Part shown: piece after piece, positions 1 to 7,888 of the stretch | How positions within the stretch are numbered: position 1 is the first letter of the stretch | Layout of the letters: each line of letters opens with the position of its first letter | Source: CAYLJJ01 sp964384025 | Lineage (GTDB): Bacteria; Myxococcota_A; Bradymonadia; UBA7976; UBA1532 | DNA length: 32,637 bases | Direction of reading: 5' to 3' | NCBI GenBank assembly: GCA_964384025.1 | Contig: CAYLJJ010000081.1 | Coordinates: 1-32,637 of the forward strand | Translations under genes and position numbers: made by a program | Notes under the pieces: model-generated | What the model saw: only the letters and a program-made list of their open reading frames with translations | Told to the model about the DNA's origin: nothing | Databases searched by the model: none

Positions 1-223
1 AGAGGTCCCGCTCCGCTCGATCCGCTGTGGTTTGGGGGCTTGTGAACGAGAGGGGGTTGAGCGCTGGGAAGAGGGGCAGCTGATCCAGGAATGTCAACCC
101 CTCCCAGCAGCGGCGCGAGACTCAAACTGTGATGGGATCGATGAGGATTGTGACGGCCAGATCGATGAAGAGGTCCCGCTCCGCTCGATCCGCTGTGGTT
201 TGGGGGCTTGTGAACGAGAGGGG
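1..223 (+). repeat. 55-bp perfect direct repeat inside the MopE-type gene
   Basis: Bases 1-55 and 169-223 are identical and offset by 168 bp, exactly 56 codons. Other repeat units of the gene share the protein motif and shorter DNA stretches but not such a long exact match within the window. This suggests recent unit duplication or gene conversion between neighbouring repeats. Confidence 0.9.
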
Positions 224-2212
224 ACGCGACGCTGCCTCTTGGGGGCTTGGATCGATCAGTGCCAACCGGGGCCTGCGAGCGTCCTAGATTTGAGTTGTGA
301 CGGGATCGATGAAGATTGCGATGGAGAGATCGATGAGGAGGTGGAGCCTCGCCCGGATCGGTGCGGCCTGGGAGCTTGCGCTCGCGTAGGTGAGTGGCGA
401 TGTCAGGGAGGCGCCTGGATCTCTGACTGTCAGCCTGGACTCGCTGCAGGCTCGGACTCGAGCTGCGATGGGATTGATGAGGATTGTGATGGAGAGATCG
501 ATGAGGAGGTTCCTGAGCGCCTCATCTCCTGTGGCCTGGGGGCCTGTGAGCGCGAGGGCCGAGAGCACTGCTCAGCGGGGCGTTGGTCGCGAGAATGTCT
601 ACCGGGGATCCCTACATTGGCCGATGTTCACTGTGATGGGATCGATGAGGACTGTGACGGGCAGATAGATGAAGAGGTCCCCCCACAGCCCAGCCGCTGT
701 GGTCAGGGGGGCTGTGCGCGGGAGGGCTGGCTGCGCTGTGTAGAGGGGAGAATGCGAGACAGCTGCCAGATGGGAGAACCGGAGCCAGCCGATCTACGCT
801 GTGACGGTCTAGACGAGGATTGTGACGGTGAAGTGGATGAGGATCTCCAGGCTGAAGAGATTTTCTGTGGCCTGGGGCGCTGTGAGCGCCAAGGAGAGCA
901 GCGCTGTGTTGGGGGGCGGCTCTTGGAGATCTGCCGACCAGGGCCAGCTGCGCTCTCGGACCTGCGCTGTGATGGGATTGATGAGGATTGTGATGGGGAG
1001 ATCGACGAGGATGCAGCCCCTGAGCCGATCCGCTGCGGCTTAGGGGCTTGCCGGGCTCAAGGTCTGCGGCTCTGTCGTGCGGGACGCTGGGTAGAGGATT
1101 GTCGCCCTGGACCTCCAGAAGCAGAGGACCTGCGCTGCGATGGGATCGATGAGGATTGCGATGGAGAGATCGATGAGGAGGCGGAGAGCGGCCCCAGCCG
1201 CTGTGGTCGGGGGAGCTGTGAGGCAGAGGGGCGGCGCCTCTGCTCTGAGGGTCGCTGGATCGATACCTGCCAACCGGGCCTTCCAGCGGCGGAGGATCGC
1301 AGCTGCGATGGGATTGATGAGGACTGCGATGGAGAGATCGATGAGGATCTCCCTGAGCGGCTGATCCGCTGTGGTGTAGGGGCTTGTATGGCGGAGGGGA
1401 TTTTGAGTTGTGTCTTGGGGGAGGAGCGTCGCCTCTGCGTCCCCAATGCGCCCGCCGCCTTAGACAATCGCTGTGATGGGATCGATGAAGATTGTGATGG
1501 AGAGATCGATGAAGAAGCGGTTGAGAGCTTGAGCTGCGGAGAGGGGGTCTGTCGTCGAGAGTCGGAGGCTGAGTGTCGAGATGGGGTCCTTCAAGGGGAG
1601 TGCTTGCCGGGGGAGCCAGAGGGTCCAGACGATGATTGTGATGGCAGAGACAATGACTGCGACGGCCAGATCGACGAGGGCTTTGCTGCACGCCCCAGCG
1701 CCTGTGGCCTTGGGGTCTGCCAAGCTCAGGGGCAACTCCGCTGTATGGCGGGGGTTCAGGTAGACAGCTGCCGCCCAAGGCTTCCCCAAGCTGTAGATGA
1801 TCAGCGCTGTGATGGCCTGGACAATGACTGTGATGGCCTTATCGACGAGGATTGTGAGGATGGAGGGGTGGTTTGGGATGGAGGTATCTCAGATGGAAGT
1901 ATCTTGGACGGGGGCGCCCTCGATCTCCAGGGTGTTGATCTTCAGGTTCTGGAACTGGCTGTTTTGGATTTTGGAGAAGATCTTTTTGAAGAGCCTGCGC
2001 GCTTGGATTTTGAAGAGCTTGGAGAGAGCGAACTCGACAGCTATCTTTACCCAGACCTAGGCCCTGGCCCTCCTCGTTTGCCCCCCTTGGAGGAGGAACC
2101 TGAACAGAGCTTGAGGGGTCGCGGTGGCTGTGGCTGCAATTTGAGCACACCGGGGATCAGCGCGCCCCTCTCACTGCTTCTTCTGCTGCTTATGGGTTGG
2201 CGGCGAAGATGA
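2..2212 (+). CDS. MopE-like multi-repeat surface protein, 5'-truncated, MYXO-CTERM-like tail
   Basis: The reading frame is open from the left edge, so the true start lies outside the window. The visible part has 11 tandem units of about 56-60 residues. Each unit has a CGxGxC segment, a second Cys pair, and an acidic motif of the type CDGIDEDCDGEIDEE, which matches the putative metal-binding (MopE/Cu-binding) motif family. The last two units use the DNDCDG form. After the repeats come an Asp/Gly-rich stretch and a very acidic linker. The protein ends with GCGC, a run of Leu and RRR immediately before the stop. That layout (Cys, transmembrane segment, Arg cluster) is the MYXO-CTERM sorting signal, which in myxobacteria is processed by a myxosortase to leave the protein on the cell surface. 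Calcium or metal binding is inferred from the motif only. The gene converges on lexA with 7 bp between the stop codons. Confidence 0.85.
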   Translation, partial: EVPLRSIRCGLGACEREGVERWEEGQLIQECQPLPAAARDSNCDGIDEDCDGQIDEEVPLRSIRCGLGACEREGTRRCLLGAWIDQCQPGPASVLDLSCDGIDEDCDGEIDEEVEPRPDRCGLGACARVGEWRCQGGAWISDCQPGLAAGSDSSCDGIDEDCDGEIDEEVPERLISCGLGACEREGREHCSAGRWSRECLPGIPTLADVHCDGIDEDCDGQIDEEVPPQPSRCGQGGCAREGWLRCVEGRMRDSCQMGEPEPADLRCDGLDEDCDGEVDEDLQAEEIFCGLGRCERQGEQRCVGGRLLEICRPGPAALSDLRCDGIDEDCDGEIDEDAAPEPIRCGLGACRAQGLRLCRAGRWVEDCRPGPPEAEDLRCDGIDEDCDGEIDEEAESGPSRCGRGSCEAEGRRLCSEGRWIDTCQPGLPAAEDRSCDGIDEDCDGEIDEDLPERLIRCGVGACMAEGILSCVLGEERRLCVPNAPAALDNRCDGIDEDCDGEIDEEAVESLSCGEGVCRRESEAECRDGVLQGECLPGEPEGPDDDCDGRDNDCDGQIDEGFAARPSACGLGVCQAQGQLRCMAGVQVDSCRPRLPQAVDDQRCDGLDNDCDGLIDEDCEDGGVVWDGGISDGSILDGGALDLQGVDLQVLELAVLDFGEDLFEEPARLDFEELGESELDSYLYPDLGPGPPRLPPLEEEPEQSLRGRGGCGCNLSTPGISAPLSLLLLLLMGWRRR

Positions 2213-2219
2213 ATGAAGC

Positions 2220-2831
2220 TTAATACTTGCGGAGAACACCGATCACCTCACCCAGGATCATGGTCTCCTTGAAGCTTTGCTTGGAGACATAGATGGGGCG
2301 CATCTCAGAGTTGGCGGGCTGAAAGCGGATGCGGCTGCCTTCGGGGTAGTAGCGCTTACAGGTAGCCTCATTCTCGATGAGGGCGATGACGATAGAGCCT
2401 GAAGTTGCTTGGGGGGACTTGCGAATGAAGACCAGATCACCATCCATGATCCCATCCTCAATCATCGACTCTCCTACAATGCGCAGGCCAAAGATGTTGC
2501 GATCCTCTCCAAAGAGGAAGCGATCGACCTTGACGGTATCTTCGACATGCTCAACCGCCAAGCTGGGCAGACCCGCTGCCACCCGACCGTAGATGGGAAC
2601 CTCTAGGAGATCCTCATCCATATGGACTGGGCGCATTGCGCGGCTCTTGAGTTCGTCTCGAAGGAGAAAGCCCTTGCGTTCCAGCGCCTTCAGATGATCA
2701 TTGACCCCATTGGTCGAACGGATCCTCATATGCTTACCGATCTCTCGGATGGTTGGAGGATAGCCCCGTTCTCGAATGGAGCGGGTGATGTAGTCGAGGA
2801 TCTCTCTTTGCCTCGTGGTCAACTCCTTCAT
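2220..2831 (-). CDS. lexA: LexA, SOS-response repressor and self-cleaving protease
   Basis: The protein has 203 residues, the usual LexA length. The N-terminal winged helix-turn-helix (about residues 1-65) carries the family pattern LTxRQxEIL and GYPPTIREIG. The C-terminal S24 peptidase domain has the Ala86-Gly87 cleavage site in GRVAAGLP, the catalytic Ser122 in GESM, and the catalytic Lys159 in ATCKRY. The ATG at 2831 has a strong AGGAGG three bases upstream (2835-2840 on the plus strand). In the family, LexA represses DNA-damage genes until RecA-stimulated autocleavage. A LexA-box-like palindrome lies upstream in the region shared with the divergent Maf-YggS gene, so autoregulation is likely. 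Confidence 0.95.
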   Translation of the reverse strand: MKELTTRQREILDYITRSIRERGYPPTIREIGKHMRIRSTNGVNDHLKALERKGFLLRDELKSRAMRPVHMDEDLLEVPIYGRVAAGLPSLAVEHVEDTVKVDRFLFGEDRNIFGLRIVGESMIEDGIMDGDLVFIRKSPQATSGSIVIALIENEATCKRYYPEGSRIRFQPANSEMRPIYVSKQSFKETMILGEVIGVLRKY

Positions 2832-2894
2832 AAACCTCCTGATGGGGCTCTTTTCCCCTCACTGAACCTGTTTTCATTCTCTCTGTCTGAGAAT

Positions 2895-2912
2895 GCTGAA
2901 CAAAATGTCAGC
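2895..2912. promoter_or_regulatory. Candidate LexA operator between lexA and the Maf-YggS gene
   Basis: An 18-bp interrupted palindrome reads GCTGAACAAAATGTCAGC on the plus strand. Read on the minus strand, it matches 15 of 17 positions of the Myxococcus LexA box as I recall it (CTRHAMRYBYGTTCAGS). It lies 63 bp upstream of the lexA start. On the minus strand it fills the spacer between a TTGATC (-35-like) and a CATTCT (weak -10-like). A second CTGAAC half-site sits at 2862-2867. The consensus is from memory and binding is inferred. Confidence 0.6.
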
Positions 2913-2964
2913 GATCAAGAGGAAAAAGAGAAATGAGCGATATCTGCTTGAGATCATGCGACTT

Positions 2965-2969
2965 AAGGA
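2965..2969 (+). promoter_or_regulatory. Ribosome binding site fixing the Maf-YggS start at 2980
   Basis: AAGGA lies 10 bases before the ATG at 2980. The frame is open back to an ATG at 2893, but that start would add 29 Lys/Arg-rich residues absent from the Maf family and would overlap the LexA-box-like palindrome. Confidence 0.6.
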
Positions 2970-2979
2970 AAGAAAAAAG

Positions 2980-4263
2980 ATGAAGATCAGCCAGAGAAGG
3001 CCAGATCTGCTCTTGGCCTCTGCCTCTCCCAGACGGCGTAGCCTCTTGGAAGGTGCTGGGATCTCTCTGGAGATTCGAGCGGTTCAGATCCTAGAGAAGC
3101 CCTTAACAGGAGAGGGGCCCCTAGAGTTTACGCGCAGGATGGCTCTGGAGAAGCTTCGCGAAGCGCTCGGCAGCCGCAGAGAGACTGAGCCCTCCTGGGT
3201 CTTGGCCAGCGACACCGTGGTGACCATAGATGGAGAGATTTTAGGGAAACCCAAAGAGACCCAAGAGGCTGAGGCGATGCTCTCCAGACTCTCAGGGCGG
3301 AGGCATCAGGTGATCACCGCCTGGGCTTTGGGGGATGGGAAGCGGCTGCGCTTGGAACACAGCAGCACCCAGGTCCACTTTCGCCCCCTCAGCGTCGAGG
3401 AGATCGAACAATATATCGCCTCGGGAGAGCCGATGGATAAAGCGGGGGCTTATGGCATCCAGGGGGGGGCAGGGCGCTTTGTCGAGGAGATCCAAGGGAG
3501 CTATGACGCGGTAGTGGGCCTGCCATTGGCGCAGGTTTGCCAAGCGCTCGTCGAAGAGGGAGTATTGCCTCAGGCACCCTCCAAGCTCTCTGCACGCTTG
3601 GCGGTCTTACAGGGACGGATTCAGGTCGCAGCGCAAGCAGCGGGGCGTGACCATCGAGAGATCAACCTGGTGGGGGTCAGCAAACGCCAGCCTCTGGATC
3701 GTCTAAGAGCAGCTCTCGCGGCGGGGCTACTCAACCTGGGAGAGAGCTATGTTCAGGAGTGGCAGGAGAAGGCTTTTCAGTTGGGGCCTGGGCCGATTTG
3801 GCATTTCATCGGTCGTCTACAGAGGAACAAAGCCAAGCTCTTGGGGGGTCGGATTGGGGTAGTGCATGGCCTAGATAAGCTGCGCACCGCCGAGGCCCTG
3901 GGCCGCAGCGCACAGGCTGCTTCACGGGAGATCCCCTGCTTTGTTCAGGTCAACCTGGCTGGGGAGGTGCAGAAGGGGGGGGTCTCAGCGAAGGAGCTGC
4001 CCCACTTTCTGGAAAACTTTAAGGGGATTCAGGGCTTGATGCTCTCTGGCTTGATGATCATCCCACCCTTGGGGAGTCCCGCTCAGAGCCGGAGGTATTT
4101 CACCCAGCTGCGCCAGCTCCGAGACGAGCTGGCGACTCCTGCGCACCCTCTGCCTGAGCTGTCGATGGGAATGTCCGCTGACTTTCCACAGGCCATCGCT
4201 GAGGGCGCGACCCTTATCCGCGTGGGCAGTGCCCTCTTTGGTCCGCGCCCAACAAGGTTCTAA
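2980..4263 (+). CDS. Fusion of Maf nucleotide pyrophosphatase and YggS/PLPBP PLP-homeostasis protein
   Basis: One uninterrupted 427-residue frame holds two complete families. Residues 1 to about 196 are Maf (nucleoside-triphosphate pyrophosphatase, house-cleaning of modified or pyrimidine dNTP/NTPs): LASASPRRR at the start, the catalytic Asp in SDTVV, GKP, and YGIQGGAG. Residues from about 200 to 427 are YggS, a pyridoxal-phosphate-binding protein that controls PLP and amino-acid homeostasis. It shows the PLP lysine in VGVSKRQP, the GESYVQEW and WHFIGRLQRNK motifs, and the C-terminal MGMSADFPQAIAEGATLIRVGSALFG. Both halves have normal family length and intact key residues, so both activities are expected. 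The gene is divergent from lexA and may share its LexA control. The next gene begins almost directly after the stop. Confidence 0.92.
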   Translation: MKISQRRPDLLLASASPRRRSLLEGAGISLEIRAVQILEKPLTGEGPLEFTRRMALEKLREALGSRRETEPSWVLASDTVVTIDGEILGKPKETQEAEAMLSRLSGRRHQVITAWALGDGKRLRLEHSSTQVHFRPLSVEEIEQYIASGEPMDKAGAYGIQGGAGRFVEEIQGSYDAVVGLPLAQVCQALVEEGVLPQAPSKLSARLAVLQGRIQVAAQAAGRDHREINLVGVSKRQPLDRLRAALAAGLLNLGESYVQEWQEKAFQLGPGPIWHFIGRLQRNKAKLLGGRIGVVHGLDKLRTAEALGRSAQAASREIPCFVQVNLAGEVQKGGVSAKELPHFLENFKGIQGLMLSGLMIIPPLGSPAQSRRYFTQLRQLRDELATPAHPLPELSMGMSADFPQAIAEGATLIRVGSALFGPRPTRF

Positions 4264-4279
4264 AATGACACCGCATTAT

Positions 4280-4284
4280 AGGAG
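4280..4284 (+). promoter_or_regulatory. Ribosome binding site used to place the lipoprotein start
   Basis: AGGAG is 7 bases before GTG 4292 and 13 bases before ATG 4298, both in frame. An ATG at 4265 preceded by AAGG is also in frame, but it would give an unusually long region before the signal-peptide core. Confidence 0.45.
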
Positions 4285-4291
4285 CCTCGCT

Positions 4292-6088
4292 GTGACCATG
4301 TTTCAAGCCCGTGGAGCCAAACTCGGCAAACACCTCCTCAGGGTCTTCATCGCCCTTTTTCTCTTTGCTTGTGAGGATTCTTCTGAGCAGGACCCCGCAG
4401 CAGATGCTGCTATAGATACCGCTCAGAACAAACAGGAGAGTCAGCTCCTCAAGAAAGGCAAGATCGATCTCCTCTTCGTCATGGACAACTCAGGCTCTAT
4501 GTGTGAGGAGCAGGATAAGATCGCTCAAGGATTTTCAGTTATTTCTCAGTTTCTAAGTGGAGGGCAGGGAGGAGCCAGAGACTATCGACTGGCTGTGCTG
4601 AGCACAGATGTCTATTTTGCCAACCAGGAGATGGGAAGTTTTCTGTTAAAACCCGCTCCTGCTGCCCCTGCTTCAAACTGCTTTGATCAGGATGGCAACC
4701 CTTATATACCCGACACAGCAGACTGCGTTGAGCTTGTCGCCAACGGTGACTTAGAGGCTGTGCTGCGCTCAGGTCCTGGGGGCAACGTCGGCCAAGATTG
4801 CCCTGAAGGCCCTGAACGAGCCCAGTGCCTTCAAGCGGATCTAGAGACGAAGTTTCGTTGTCTGATCACCTTAGGAACCACCGGAGACAACTTTGAAAAG
4901 GGCTTGGAGGCGATGCGGATGGGGCTCTCCTGTGATGGTCCCAACAGGGAGCGTTTTGGTCCCTGCTGTGTATGTTCGGATGAACGGAGCTGTGAATATA
5001 ACCCCAGCTGTCAGATCTCAGAGGGCAGCCCAGAGCCTGAGTTCCTTCGCCCTGATGCTTCCTTGGTGGTGGTGATCATCAGCGATGAGGATGACTGCTC
5101 CGATCCAATTACAAACCCCGGTATGAGCCGTCACGCCATCTGTAAATATGGTGCTGTAGATCTTGACGCAGATCGTATCCCTGACGGCTACCAAGATCAG
5201 GAACTCTGCGAGGGGAGCGACCCCGAAGCTTGTTATCGAAATGAATGTGGTGTGTTGGCCACAGACCAAAACGATCGTCTCCGTGAGAGCGCTGAGGAGT
5301 GTTACCAACAACGCTGTCAGATTCGAAGGGAGCAAAACAGCAACTGTGAATGGTTTCGTGATATTCTCACCCCAGTGACAGAGTATGTTGACTTCCTCAA
5401 GGCCTTAAAACCCAGACAACCAGAGCAGCTCATCGTGATCTCTATCGTGGGAGAGCGTCTCCTCACCTTTGAAGGCGATGAGATCTTCTTTAACCCTGGC
5501 AGTCCTCGGCCCGAGTGTGAAACACAGGGTAGATACTCAGAGCCCTACTCTCCAGTGCTGCCCCTTGAGGAGTGCTGCCCTCAGGGCCAGTGTCTGGGAA
5601 ATATTCAACCCTCCTGCAGCTCCTCCAACGGGATAGCCTTTACTGGGCATCGCTATCTAAAGTTCGCCTCCTCCTTTGGAGCATCTGGGCTTGAGGGCTG
5701 TGATGCTGTGGGTGAACGCTGCATCAGCATCTGCTCTGACGACTTCTCTGATGAGCTGACCAGAGTCCAAGAGCAGGTTATCTTAGCGATCAACAGCCAC
5801 CGCCTCTCTCCGCCGCCCGCCTGCGTTGTCTCCGATCGCCCCTGTGAGAGCGACGAGGAGCGGAGGAATCTACAGAACTATCAGATCAGGCTGCATAGGC
5901 AGTGCCTCCTTGATCACAGCGCAGGAGGTTTCTGTTCACAGGTTGAAGAGCCTACTCCGCTCCCCGATGATGCTTGGAGCCTAGAGTTCGAAGTCCAGCC
6001 TGGATCTGTGCTTCTCCGGCTGAGAGATCTTCCCCCTGCGGGCACTGAGATCTTATTGGAATATTTGGCCAGCCCTGAGACACCTTAA
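4292..6088 (+). CDS. vWA-domain Cys-rich lipoprotein
   Basis: This is a predicted lipoprotein of about 598 residues. A basic N-terminus is followed by the hydrophobic core VFIALFLFAC, whose Cys is the lipid-attachment residue, then an acidic linker. The von Willebrand factor A domain begins near residue 45, with the MIDAS motif DNSGSM in LLFVMDNSGSMCEEQDK and a later VVIISDEDDCS strand and loop. The protein carries many cysteines, some closely spaced (CCVC, ECCPQGQC), which suggests a disulfide-rich exported protein. In the family, vWA domains mediate metal-dependent protein binding; the partner here is unknown. The start is chosen from the AGGAG at 4280-4284 (GTG 4292 or ATG 4298; ATG 4265 is possible). 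The gene follows Maf-YggS closely and may be co-transcribed. It converges on the next gene with 20 bp between. Confidence 0.85.
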   Translation: MTMFQARGAKLGKHLLRVFIALFLFACEDSSEQDPAADAAIDTAQNKQESQLLKKGKIDLLFVMDNSGSMCEEQDKIAQGFSVISQFLSGGQGGARDYRLAVLSTDVYFANQEMGSFLLKPAPAAPASNCFDQDGNPYIPDTADCVELVANGDLEAVLRSGPGGNVGQDCPEGPERAQCLQADLETKFRCLITLGTTGDNFEKGLEAMRMGLSCDGPNRERFGPCCVCSDERSCEYNPSCQISEGSPEPEFLRPDASLVVVIISDEDDCSDPITNPGMSRHAICKYGAVDLDADRIPDGYQDQELCEGSDPEACYRNECGVLATDQNDRLRESAEECYQQRCQIRREQNSNCEWFRDILTPVTEYVDFLKALKPRQPEQLIVISIVGERLLTFEGDEIFFNPGSPRPECETQGRYSEPYSPVLPLEECCPQGQCLGNIQPSCSSSNGIAFTGHRYLKFASSFGASGLEGCDAVGERCISICSDDFSDELTRVQEQVILAINSHRLSPPPACVVSDRPCESDEERRNLQNYQIRLHRQCLLDHSAGGFCSQVEEPTPLPDDAWSLEFEVQPGSVLLRLRDLPPAGTEILLEYLASPETP

Positions 6089-6108
6089 CTGCTCAGGTTG
6101 ATAGGGTT

Positions 6109-7425
6109 CTAGCGATCTCTCTTTAACAGGGCCAAGCTGAGCAGATGAACGGTACCTGGAAGCTGATCGAGATACTCCAGGCTCTCCAAGCTCCAGCCTT
6201 TGAGGGCCTCGAGATCGCGGCGTAGAGAGGAGGGGTTGGGGGCCAGATAGAGGGCACGACGAGCACCCAGGAGCTTGAGAGCCACCATCACTTGAGCGCC
6301 ATAGGGGCGGCGCATAGCGTGGAGGAGCACCGCCTCAGCTTGATAACCACCCGCCAACAGGCGACGGAGCGCCTTCTCAGCGCGACCTTGACGAAAGGAG
6401 GACCCCTCCACCCCGTTGCGCTCTGCGTTATAGCGAGCGTCTTCTACAGCAGCGCGATCCATATCCAACCCTAAAAGCTGAGCGCCAGCGCGTGCGATGG
6501 GCAGACTCAGGGTGCCGATCCCACAGCCGATCTCTAAGATCTTCTCTTTGGGTTGAGGAGCCAGGAGACGCAGGACCGCCGCGCGGAGTTGAGGGAGGCT
6601 CTCGGGGGTCTGAGGTGTCCAGGCGGGCAGGGTCGCCCTCAGTTGATCCTCCTCAACCTTAAGCTTCAGGCTGCGGGGCCCTCGAACCCAGAGGGGGCGG
6701 CGCAGTAGATCATGCTTATGGGCGGGGAGCACATCTACAAAGATCCCCAACTCCTCACGCTTCGGCAGGAAGGCGGTCAGGGGCTCAGGAGGGATCGACG
6801 CAGTGGAGACCAGGACGACGATCCCGCCTCCTTCTCCATCAGCTTGCAAGATGACATTACGGATCAGCCCCTGCTCCTTGAGCGGATCCCAGCGAGAAAG
6901 CCCGGCGATCTCTAGACCCTCATTGACCTCAGCGAGCAGGGTACGACAGCTGGGGGTCTGGACTGGACAGCGGCTGAGATCGATGGGGGCGCCGTCCAGG
7001 CCATACATCCCCAGGGTCCCAGGGAAGACGCGAGCCCGAGCCCGAGCCCGATACCCATCTTGGGGGAGCGAGGGGAGCAGCCGCCCAGTCATCTCCAGCT
7101 TACGATCATGGAACTCTCGACGAAGCTGCTCCTGCGCCTCTGGTTGGAGATGACGGAGAGGGCAAGCGGGGCAGCGGCTCCATTGAGGGCAGCGTGGATC
7201 GATGCGTTGGGGAGAGGGCTCGATGATCTCCAAGATATCCCCTCGGGGTCGCCCTCTATGATCCTCTCCCAAGAGGATCTTAAGCCTCTCTCCTAAGATC
7301 CCTCCAGGGACCCCGATCCATCCTGAACCCCAGGAAGCCAAGCCCAAACCAGCCGCAGTTCTACCTTGGATCTGAACGATCACTTTAGACCCTCTAAGCT
7401 TTGGGGGCGGAGCATGTTTCACCAC
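6109..7425 (-). CDS. RlmD/TrmA-family RNA methyltransferase homologue lacking catalytic residues
   Basis: The 438-residue protein has the layout of 23S rRNA m5U methyltransferases (RumA/RlmD). An N-terminal TRAM-like segment comes first, then an iron-sulfur Cys set (Cys79, Cys85, Cys88 in CPQWSRCPAC and probably Cys153). A Rossmann methyltransferase domain follows, with the SAM-binding loop EIGCGIGTLSLPIA near residues 298-311. The normal DPPR motif is replaced by HAMRRPYG. The catalytic-Cys motif SCNP reads LAPNP, with Ala395 where Cys should be. The general-base Glu of the HxE motif is replaced (TVHLLS, Leu429). Known m5U chemistry needs this Cys and Glu, so the protein is probably inactive as an m5U enzyme or does something else. 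Start is GTG 7425, with only a weak RBS. Confidence 0.8.
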   Translation of the reverse strand: MVKHAPPPKLRGSKVIVQIQGRTAAGLGLASWGSGWIGVPGGILGERLKILLGEDHRGRPRGDILEIIEPSPQRIDPRCPQWSRCPACPLRHLQPEAQEQLRREFHDRKLEMTGRLLPSLPQDGYRARARARVFPGTLGMYGLDGAPIDLSRCPVQTPSCRTLLAEVNEGLEIAGLSRWDPLKEQGLIRNVILQADGEGGGIVVLVSTASIPPEPLTAFLPKREELGIFVDVLPAHKHDLLRRPLWVRGPRSLKLKVEEDQLRATLPAWTPQTPESLPQLRAAVLRLLAPQPKEKILEIGCGIGTLSLPIARAGAQLLGLDMDRAAVEDARYNAERNGVEGSSFRQGRAEKALRRLLAGGYQAEAVLLHAMRRPYGAQVMVALKLLGARRALYLAPNPSSLRRDLEALKGWSLESLEYLDQLPGTVHLLSLALLKRDR

Positions 7426-7888
7426 ACCCTGCCCACTCGCCTCAGATTGATTTTTTGTAATTTCAGCAATTTAAACTCTTGTGCCTTGAGGACAGGGTAC
7501 AAAGAGGAATCAGGAGGAGGTGTGGAGTCCGGTAATTTCCATATGAAGAGCTGCTCAATTTTGCTCGGGCGAAGAGTAGCAAATCCATGCAGCAATCAGA
7601 AAGGGCAAGCAATGCCAAACTCGCAGGATTTTCAGCTCTCCGCCAGTCCTTCCTCGCCTTGGCAGCTTTTGTACAGCAATAACTTCCTGCGTTACTAAAA
7701 CGCTACCCCAACACAGATTCACAATTTATATAATCAATTTGCTATTCAGCCTTCTGATATACAAATACTCCCCAAACCCCATCCACCGCTCTCCTCATAG
7801 TGATTGAGCATTCTTGGGAACATCTTCCAACACCCAAGGTCGGAGCGCCGTCGTTTATCACCCTCATCATTTTGGGAGGAGTCCAGGG
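7426..7888. other. 463-bp AT-richer divergent intergenic region
   Basis: This region separates two divergent genes and should hold both promoters. I see no supportable gene. The part around 7440-7740 is clearly more AT-rich than its neighbours. A TATATAAT stretch at 7727-7734 is a plausible -10 element for the downstream plus-strand gene, but no good -35 sits at the right distance. Confidence 0.5.
7874..7881 (+). promoter_or_regulatory. Strong ribosome binding site fixing the start at 7889
   Basis: GGGAGGAG lies 7 bases before ATG 7889. The frame stays open further upstream, but translation from 7889 begins directly with a clean signal peptide, so the upstream starts are rejected. Confidence 0.75.

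Noticed and set aside
612..1778. 388-codon open frame on the minus strand
   Set aside because: It is the antisense of the MopE repeats; its His/Pro/Ser-rich repetitive sequence mirrors the sense repeats and matches no family pattern.
120..1860. Regularly spaced repeats resembling a CRISPR array
   Set aside because: Units are about 170-180 bp, in frame, and encode a known protein motif; there are no short constant repeats with unique spacers.
2893..2979. Upstream start for the Maf-YggS gene
   Set aside because: It adds a Lys/Arg-rich extension not seen in Maf, overlaps the LexA-box-like palindrome, and has a poorer RBS than the start at 2980.
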